A stretch of DNA of 64,000 bases. It comes from Brachypodium distachyon (taxonomy: Eukaryota; Streptophyta; Magnoliopsida; Poales; Poaceae). This document shows positions 57,421 through 64,000 of the stretch, in pieces (positions within the stretch are counted from its first letter, which is position 1; every line of letters begins with the position of its first letter). The notes under the pieces are model-generated. The model had not been told where the DNA came from and searched no databases. It saw only the letters and a program-made list of their open reading frames with translations. Where the stretch lies: positions 13,610,613 through 13,674,612 of the forward strand of contig NC_016135.3 of the NCBI RefSeq assembly GCF_000005505.3, read 5' to 3'. Made by a program: the position numbers and the translations under genes.

Positions 57421-59540
57421 CTCCTTTGAGGAAAAGAGAAATTCGAGTGTTAATAAAATTAATTAAAAACAAACTGAAATTGTGTTGGACCCTCTCGGGG
57501 CCAGCGGTCATAGTGCCATTCAATTGTCTAGCATCGACTCTTTTTTTTGACAGCATTGTCTAGTTTCGACTTGTTTTGGTTAAAAAGCATGGAGTGAGTA
57601 GTATTTATTTTTTTAATTGCTGATGTGAGCGAGATGAATGAAAAAATGGACTTTTTTACTAAGATGATATCTTCGTAAGAAAGAAGGTAAAGTAAAGATA
57701 AGCATTTCAACAACCTGTTAGTAATGTTGTTATTTAGTGAAGAAAGAATCAAACGTAAAGACACTAGCAGCCTATCCAACAAGTAATTTCTTCACCTTGT
57801 TACCAAGACTTTAAAAATGTCTATAGTCAATAGTGAATTTAGTTATTGCTTCGACTTCGATATCTGTTTAGTATCAATTTCTCTAGGGAGGAACCATCGT
57901 TTTATCTTTGCTCTTCTTTTGCTATTCATATCACCAAATGTTATCATGTCATGTTTTAGTAGCATCCGATTCATCTCGTTATTGGAGATGCCCGGAGACC
58001 ACAACCCCTAATTGATGTGGTTTTTGAGCTCCACGAGTTTTTGCCAAAGTTACATTACGTACACATGGACTAGAGACCACCCTCATTTTCTTGTCTCTCC
58101 GTTTTTCTCCTCTTTATTCTCTCTTTGTCCATGGCTGCGCTGGAAGGAGGAACCAACATCAACAACTCCGTCAAGCTAGTTACTCAGAAAAGTATTGCAA
58201 GCATAATTTTTCTTAAAGAAAATCATGGAATAGAAACAAATTGACACCACCGTCGCTATCGCCACATGCAAAACAGAGAGAAGTGACACATGCCAATCCA
58301 CCAAATCAGAGGTCTATAGGACCACACCGCAAAGCTCTCTGGTGTGTACAGTATAGACCATATGATAGTCACGACAACAATATGAAAATAGAGTAAACTT
58401 TTATTCCACCTACTGTCACCGCCTCCGCCCTTGAGACGTGCCCTTGTTCCTTAAGAGCATACAACATCAACAAAACTAAATTTGAACGTCAACCCGACAA
58501 TCCGAACTGTTGATCCACAGTTCTTCTTGCCTTCTAGTGATCAGTCTCCGAAGAGAACGGTGCAAAATGAAGGCCAGTGATGGTTTGTTCTAGCTTGGAG
58601 CCTTCTGTTTCTTGATCGTCTCTCATAAGTGTGGAGTGTGACAGTAATTGGTGGAGGCAAGTGAATCAAGGCCCTGACCAACTATACGATTTAAAGTTTA
58701 ACTGGGAGTGTCTATTTCTCATTCGCTTAAGAAATACTTATTTCTTAGTCAACAATCGTAATCATCCAACCAATATTTTCTTACCCATCGGATTTACATT
58801 AATTTTACACGAATCTCAATGTTGTTATCATGACTAAGAAATAGTTATTTCTTAATCGTCTAAGAATTAGCAAAACCGTTTATGTTTTTAATTTTTATAC
58901 TACAAGTTGTGTATTTCTGCGCTCTGACTCGTTTAATAATCTTATTTTCTGCTTGGTCCCTCTTAGAAAAAAAAATCTGCGTCTGAGGATTACAGCAAGT
59001 AGCACCACGGGTTCCAGCAAGCAATGGGATCACTTCACAGAACGCGGGCTGTAAAGGGGCGCCGAGGACAGGCCACGAAGCCTGGAGCCACCGACATTGA
59101 AATTGTGCATTACTGGGCTCAATCAGCACCCACCCAACCCGCGGGCCGGCTGGGTTAGCTGTTGTTTCTAATTCCCGGTCAAAAAATGGCGCGCCGCGGG
59201 CCTAGGTACTCCGTGTGCGACGGAACAAGGCGAAACTTACTCCGGTCCACAGAATATCATCATCTCAAAAAGGAAAAAGAAAAGGAGAGACAGCATATAT
59301 TCTTTTTCTTTTGCGAATAGACAGCCTATATTCTTCTTCATTGATTGCGACGACTGACGGGTATGCACCGGAGCGATCAAATTGACGTACTACTGCTACT
59401 GCTGCTGCTATGCTAACGATGATACGCCTAAACGGCATAATGCATTGTCCAATCTAAGCACTCACGAGTCTACTTCTTCACAAAATCAAAGCAACCAAGG
59501 GAATCAGAAACCGCACAACTTTTGTTCTCCTTTTCAGGCA
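57421..59540. other. Intergenic region, AT-rich
   Basis: No gene was found. It includes the GARFT promoter side, several short frames without motifs, and the hairpin MITE at 58721-58864. Confidence 0.5.
58721..58864. mobile_element. Hairpin-type MITE with TTAAGAAAT arms
   Basis: The left arm TTAAGAAATACTTATTTCTT and the inverted right arm TTAAGAAATAACTATTTCTT enclose about 75 AT-rich bases. Each arm is itself partly palindromic. No clear target duplication was identified. Confidence 0.6.
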
Positions 59541-60193
59541 GAGTAAAATATACCCTAATTCCCTGTTCTTTCGCGAAAATGTCAAATAGGTCCCTAATCT
59601 TTGAAAATGCATGTTTAAGTCCTCATTGTTTGTTAAGTGGTTCATCTCAGGTCCCTCGCATGTATGCGCAGCTCCAGCCACATGACATGGCTGCCACCTA
59701 TGCTTTTGGCCCATATGTCAGGCGACGTGACATTGCAATTTTACAGAAAACGCCAATGAGGTGAGGACTCCGGATTTCATACCATACTGCGGTTGCGGCG
59801 CCCCCGACAGCCGGCAGACTGGTTCCATCCCGTAGGCCGCGAACTCTGCCGCCAAGAAATCGCGCCGAAGCCGCAAGCCCCCTCCGCCACCTAGCGTCGC
59901 CTCATCGAACACCAGTGAGGTGAGGAGAAGGAGAGAGGGCCGCGAAATTTGAGGAGAATGTGTGTGTGTGTCGGTTGGGGGGTCTATAAGATTGCAACGC
60001 CACGTCGTCGCCTGACGTGTGGGCCCAAAGCCTAGGTGGCAGCTACATCGTGCGGCCAGAGCTGTGCATACAGGCGAGGGACCTAGGATGAACCATTTAA
60101 CAAACAATGATGACCTAAACGTGCATTTTCAAAAATTAAAAACCTACTTAGACGTCTTCGCAAAAAAATAAAGACCTCGTATCCATTTTACTC
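59541..60193. mobile_element. Mutator-like element with about 195-bp TIRs, 653 bp
   Basis: Inverted repeats run inward from GAGTAAAATATACCC (left) and GAGTAAAATGGATACG (right). They share TTTGAAAATGCA(T/C)GTTTA, TCATTGTTTGTTAA and GCTGCCACCTA. Flanks TTTCAGGCA (59532-59540) and TTTCGGGCG (60194-60202) match at 7 of 9 positions, as for a decayed 9-bp Mutator target duplication. The GC-rich core (about 59760-59990) holds a minus-strand frame with LGGGGGLRLRRDFLAAEFAA, possibly captured coding sequence. No transposase is present. Confidence 0.87.
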
Positions 60194-61739
60194 TTTCGGG
60201 CGTATCAGAATCGCCTACGTACACGCATGCGCTTAGCACGCACGGGCCACGGGGAGGCCCGTCGCAGTCGCCCGCATCGGCAGTGGGATATTCCGCGAAA
60301 TCCCCGGGAGACGCCAGGCCAAAAAACGCGCATCTTGTTCCCGCTCTGGTACGTGCAGAGGACAAAGCCTCGCCAGAATATCGCGACGGGGACAAAGCCG
60401 GATTTGGAGAGATCTCGCGTGACACCCGGTGCACAGCGCTAGCCGGCCACACCGGATTATCCCTCTCTACTAGCTCGTCGACAGCTGCTCCTCCACCTGC
60501 CAAAACGGAATCTCCCCCGAGACCCGACGGGGTGGACTCTGCGATAGATGTTGACCTGGAAACACTGCAGAAAGTAAGCAGAGTTTGGTAGCGATAGGGG
60601 GGAAATGGAAATGGGATCGAGTCGAACACAACAAGAAGGGAGGGAACATTTGCTCCAGCCGCCGGAGGGTAAAGAATTCGCATCAATATTCAGCCTAGCA
60701 GCTAGCGTTTGCGGGAGGGGAAGAAGTCGTTGTCGATGCACGTACTGTTATTCCCTTGTTCCGACCAGACTACTCTTGTATACGGAGTATATATGGTATC
60801 TATCCATCTAAAGTATTCTCTTCCGGACAAGATTTGGAACATATTGAACGTGTCCGGGAAGATATTCGGGCGCGTTTTCATACGCTCCTTTTCTGCAGTG
60901 CCCGCCGTTGGTCTAGAGGAATCTTACGTCTCCTAGATTCCTCCTACTACAGTGTGGTCTTCTCAGCCGAGCTGAGCTGGAGCTTTCGCATGCATGAAAG
61001 ATAATAACGAAGTCAGAGCAGAGCACCTCCATCCATGCATGTAGAGGGGCCAACAACGTAGTAGATGACAGCGTGGCCACCCGATCTTATCTGTGAATCT
61101 GTGATGACCCGTGATCTCTCAACAATCTTCACTGTAGATGACGACGATTATCGGATTAATTAACTAGCTCGTGCCTGAGGTCCGGAAGACACAAATGGCA
61201 GCATTTCAACAATGCTAGCTGCCCGCTGCGGATCTTTATTAGGTGCCGACGATTAACGGTTTGGTGAACCACTCCTGCGTGTTTCTGATTGTCTCCTGCA
61301 CATCGATCCTTGGCGACGTGTTGGAGACTTGGAGTCGAAGCAAAATTGTCAACTGGACAGTGGGAACCCGACTCGATGTCAGAAATTTTGTTTGCAGCAT
61401 TTTTGTCATGGATTAGTCAACTGCCCTGTCTGGGTCATAGTAAACCTGATTACTGCAAGAAAGAATTGTGGTAACCACAGTAGTTACTGTTAGTGCATGA
61501 AGCTCGCGATGCAGTTGATCATTCATGGAGTACTTGAAAGGAGAAGGCACAATTTTGCATTTATGGGCGGGCGATGATTTATGTGAATATGTACGTATCA
61601 ACTGTATATATTGAATTAATACTACCACTTTTTATCGCTTGTACTGCTAGCATACATCGTGAACACATGAAGAAACCATGCATGTGCATGGTCTCCCGGC
61701 CTATCTATGTACTAAATCAATGAATCGCATTCATGTCTC
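60194..61739. other. Intergenic region 3' of the GRAS gene
   Basis: GC-rich sequence at 60230-60560 opens a minus-strand frame of about 180 codons that runs into the Mutator-like element and shows no domain. The rest is AT-rich with nothing recognised. Confidence 0.45.
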
Positions 61740-63134
61740 TCAGAGATCGTTCTGCTTGCGGCATGGCCGCCACGCGGTGGCCGTGATGAGAGCCCTGTCG
61801 CGCCACCCCAGCGACATGGCCTTGTCCTCGCCGCCGCACTCGATGACGCGGAACCCGCCGCAGCCGCCGCTCTTCATCTTGAGCAGCAGCTTGGCCTGGC
61901 TCACCGTCCTGGAGCTCAGCCGCGCGCCCTCGAACCCAGCGCCCTCCATCACCTCCGTCCAATCCCCGCCGTGTTGACGACGGTCCCCCTGCAGAGAGGC
62001 CATGGCGTGGCCGATCTCGGCGCCGAGGTGGTCCCGCTCGATGGCGAGCCGCTCGGCGCTGTCGGCCGGGAGGCACTCGTGGAGCGACTCGAACACGGCC
62101 GCGTAGTACCGCAGGCTGGCCGCGAACCGCGGCAGAAGGCTCGCGCTGTCTTGGACTTGGACGTCCTTGTCGATCAAGAACACCAGGGACGGGTTCAGGG
62201 AGCGGACGCACGCCAACGAGCTGGTCGTCGTCGTCGTCGCGGCCGGGAACACCAGGTTGACGACCACCGTGGAGTCCGGGTCGACCTTGATGTTCTTCAG
62301 GCCATGGAGGGCCGATCCGTTATTGTTCACGATGCCCTCGAACTCGAACCGCAGGTTGGGGCAGCCGGCCGCGAACCGCGCGAGCCGGGCCTCCGTGTCC
62401 CGCAGCTCGTCCGCGCTCGTGCCGAACCCCGTGATGCGCAGGGAGTAGAACGCTGCTGCTGGCTGAGGCTCGGCGTCGCTGTTGTCGGAGGACTGGGGGC
62501 TGGTGGTGGCGGCGGCGTCGGAGAGGGACTGGATGAGGGACGGCCACTGGAAGCCGAAGGAGACGTCGAAGTCGACGACGTGTAGGCTGCGCCGCGCGCC
62601 GGCCTCGAAGGCCTCCAGGATGGCCTGGTTGGCCGTGAAGTGAGCGAACTGGTAGAACGGGGACGCCTGGTAGAACATGGTGAAGGCCAGGAACGACTGC
62701 TCCGCGGGCGTCGCCCTCGGAGCCACGATCGGCGCCGGAGCCCGCGGCGATAGAAGGAGCCTCGATGCCAGCGCGTCCGCGAAGTGGGCGGCGACACGCT
62801 GGACGGGGTCGCCGCCGCGGAAGGACGCGTGGCGGGAGACCTCCCGCAGCGCCACGGCGGCCGCGTGCGCGTCCCCGACCTCCGCGGCGGCAGCCGAAGA
62901 CAGCAGCAACCGCATCAGCCGCAAGCCGCCGCCGCCGCGAGACCCGTCGTCGTCGTTGCCGTACTGGTCTCCGAGCTTCACCTTCGCCACGCGGTCTCTC
63001 GCCTGCAGGAGCCTCATGATCCTGCCGTAATCCCCGCCGTCACCGGCGGCGCCGACGACATCGCCGTCCCTCACCTTGCGCTTCTTGGCCGCGGCGCCTC
63101 CGCCATCAACGCCTAGACTCAACGTCAGGTTCAT
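61740..63134 (-). CDS. GRAS-family transcriptional regulator
   Basis: This is a single exon of 464 residues. The start is the ATG at 63134 (MNLTLSLGVDGGG); codons upstream in frame lack an ATG. The GRAS domain begins near GRIMRLLQARDRVAK. The VHIID core is present as LHVVDFDVSFGFQWPSLIQS. A PFYRE-like region is at LLPRFAASLRYYAAVFESLH. The C-terminal SAW motif is MSLGWRDRALITATAWRP, ending the protein 7 residues later (CRKQNDL). There is no DELLA motif, and the N-terminus is short with a basic KKRKVRDG patch that may be a nuclear signal. GRAS proteins act as transcriptional co-regulators; the subfamily (SCL type) could not be fixed. The gene is GC-rich and intronless, common for GRAS. Confidence 0.95.
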   Translation of the reverse strand: MNLTLSLGVDGGGAAAKKRKVRDGDVVGAAGDGGDYGRIMRLLQARDRVAKVKLGDQYGNDDDGSRGGGGLRLMRLLLSSAAAAEVGDAHAAAVALREVSRHASFRGGDPVQRVAAHFADALASRLLLSPRAPAPIVAPRATPAEQSFLAFTMFYQASPFYQFAHFTANQAILEAFEAGARRSLHVVDFDVSFGFQWPSLIQSLSDAAATTSPQSSDNSDAEPQPAAAFYSLRITGFGTSADELRDTEARLARFAAGCPNLRFEFEGIVNNNGSALHGLKNIKVDPDSTVVVNLVFPAATTTTTSSLACVRSLNPSLVFLIDKDVQVQDSASLLPRFAASLRYYAAVFESLHECLPADSAERLAIERDHLGAEIGHAMASLQGDRRQHGGDWTEVMEGAGFEGARLSSRTVSQAKLLLKMKSGGCGGFRVIECGGEDKAMSLGWRDRALITATAWRPCRKQNDL

Positions 63135-63310
63135 GTGCGCCCAAGTAGTGCCCAATTAATCTCTCCAGCCTCCCTTCCTCTCCAAACAAATTAAGCTTGC
63201 AAAGCCTCTCAAATTCGGTTCTCCAAGAAGCTCAAAGCGCGCGCGGCAATGGAGACCGACAGGCCGGAAGGGAGGGAGGAAGGGAATGTTCTACGGCGAC
63301 GGCGATGGCT

Positions 63311-63318
63311 ATATATAG
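63311..63318 (-). promoter_or_regulatory. Putative TATA box of the GRAS gene
   Basis: TATATATA lies about 180 bases upstream of the GRAS ATG on the minus strand, a plausible distance for a plant core promoter with a leader of about 150 bases. Confidence 0.5.
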
Positions 63319-63319
63319 C

Positions 63320-64000
63320 CGATAGACAAGAGAGGGAATCTAGATGTCCCGGCGTCGTGTAGCTTTGGTTGCAAGAAATGCTCCGGTTTTGGCTGGTTCC
63401 TGGACGCGCTGCGCTTGGATCCCACGGATAGGATATGCTCCCTTCCCGCCTTGTTTTATGCGCAAGGATCTATTCCTATTTGCTTTGCCAACAGTGCCAA
63501 TCTATCATGATCTATCTATCTACCACTGGTTGCTAGTTAGGTGCATGCTAATGAAGAATCCATCTCTATGGTCTAAGTGGAATTAAATATTGTTCAACGT
63601 GGGCGTTAACAATGTGGTTAAAGGACGAGAACAGGGTGGACTAGTAGCCTGTGATGAAATATACTATAGTTGCTTCAATGGTATCCAGTCCTGTAGTCCA
63701 CACTGCAAGATGCGATTTTACATTGTATCATTGTTCTGGCTGCCCAAGTGGGCACATATAAATGTAGCATCGTTATGACAAACCTCGATTCGATGCCATT
63801 TTTATTCGGTTGGGTAGGTACAGGATTGGAGCCCAAGTTGAGCTCTAGTTTACGCATTCAAACTTGCGATTCTCTTTGAAGGTGCGGGGCTAACATTGAC
63901 TCGACCGAGCATCATCGTATACGTCAAATACCGTTTGGGGCATACGTTGTGTCGACTTGACTATGTGGATGCTGCTGCTTTGGACATTAGAACCAGTAAA
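63320..64000. other. Distal upstream region of the GRAS gene, nothing recognised
   Basis: Only short frames without motifs are present and no repeat was noticed. Confidence 0.45.

Noticed and set aside
60144..60686. 180-codon minus-strand frame
   Set aside because: It runs into the TIR of the Mutator-like element, shows no domain, and fits chance in GC-rich DNA.
61717..62797. Long frames overlapping the GRAS gene on both strands
   Set aside because: Arg/Pro/Ser-rich shadows of the GRAS coding frame, which has the full family motif order.
1..64000. CRISPR array, prokaryotic operons or a defence island
   Set aside because: Introns, plant gene families and grass MITEs show this is plant nuclear DNA; no regularly spaced short repeats were seen.

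Overview
The window is plant nuclear DNA, most probably from a small-genome grass. Genes have many GT-AG introns. GC-rich first exons sit beside AT-rich introns and intergenic DNA, and the spacers and introns are full of grass-type Stowaway MITEs with CTCCCTCCGT termini flanked by TA. About 13 protein-coding genes in 64 kb suggests a Brachypodium-like genome. The TRXM3 and SAPK7 genes recall, from memory, a region of rice chromosome 4; this was not checked.

Layout, left to right. A subtilase gene enters from the left edge (1-2079, +). Next is a repeat-rich spacer (2.1-7.2 kb) with a duplicated block, a probable Helitron end and a MITE. Then come a WIYLD-domain gene (7.3-7.8 kb, -), a disrupted DUF6598 gene (8.5-9.7 kb, -), a LINE remnant (10.7-11.6 kb, -) and a plastid thioredoxin m gene (12.9-14.0 kb, -). 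A hAT element nested in a MITE follows (14.3-15.3 kb). Then a Gly/Arg-rich protein gene (15.9-19.8 kb, +), a plastid GrpE gene (20.7-22.6 kb, -), a Mutator-like element (23.2-24.0 kb), an FBXO9-like F-box gene (24.8-29.5 kb, +), a GNAT gene (30.2-31.1 kb, -), an NLR-like gene with a degenerate P-loop (31.7-35.8 kb, +) and a small coiled-coil protein gene (36.8-39.6 kb, -). A very young Ty3/gypsy chromovirus-type retrotransposon (39.9-45.1 kb) sits just upstream of that last gene. After a spacer come SAPK7 (49.5-53.9 kb, +), plastid GAR formyltransferase (55.5-57.4 kb, -), a second Mutator-like element (59.5-60.2 kb) and a GRAS transcription factor gene (61.7-63.1 kb, -).

The genes are ordinary single transcription units and do not form an operon-like or biosynthetic cluster. 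Three products look plastid-targeted (thioredoxin m, GrpE, GAR formyltransferase). SAPK7 and the NLR-like gene fit stress and immune roles. Exon models were built by hand from splice sites; the summed exon lengths are multiples of three for every multi-exon gene given here except the DUF6598 locus, which appears broken.

I found no convincing undescribed multi-gene system. The most interesting signals are structural: a deletion-bearing retrotransposon with almost identical LTRs, two Mutator-like elements with long inverted repeats and GC-rich cores, a hAT inside a MITE, a chimeric Stowaway element, a duplicated 3' UTR, and an NLR-like protein lacking the P-loop lysine.
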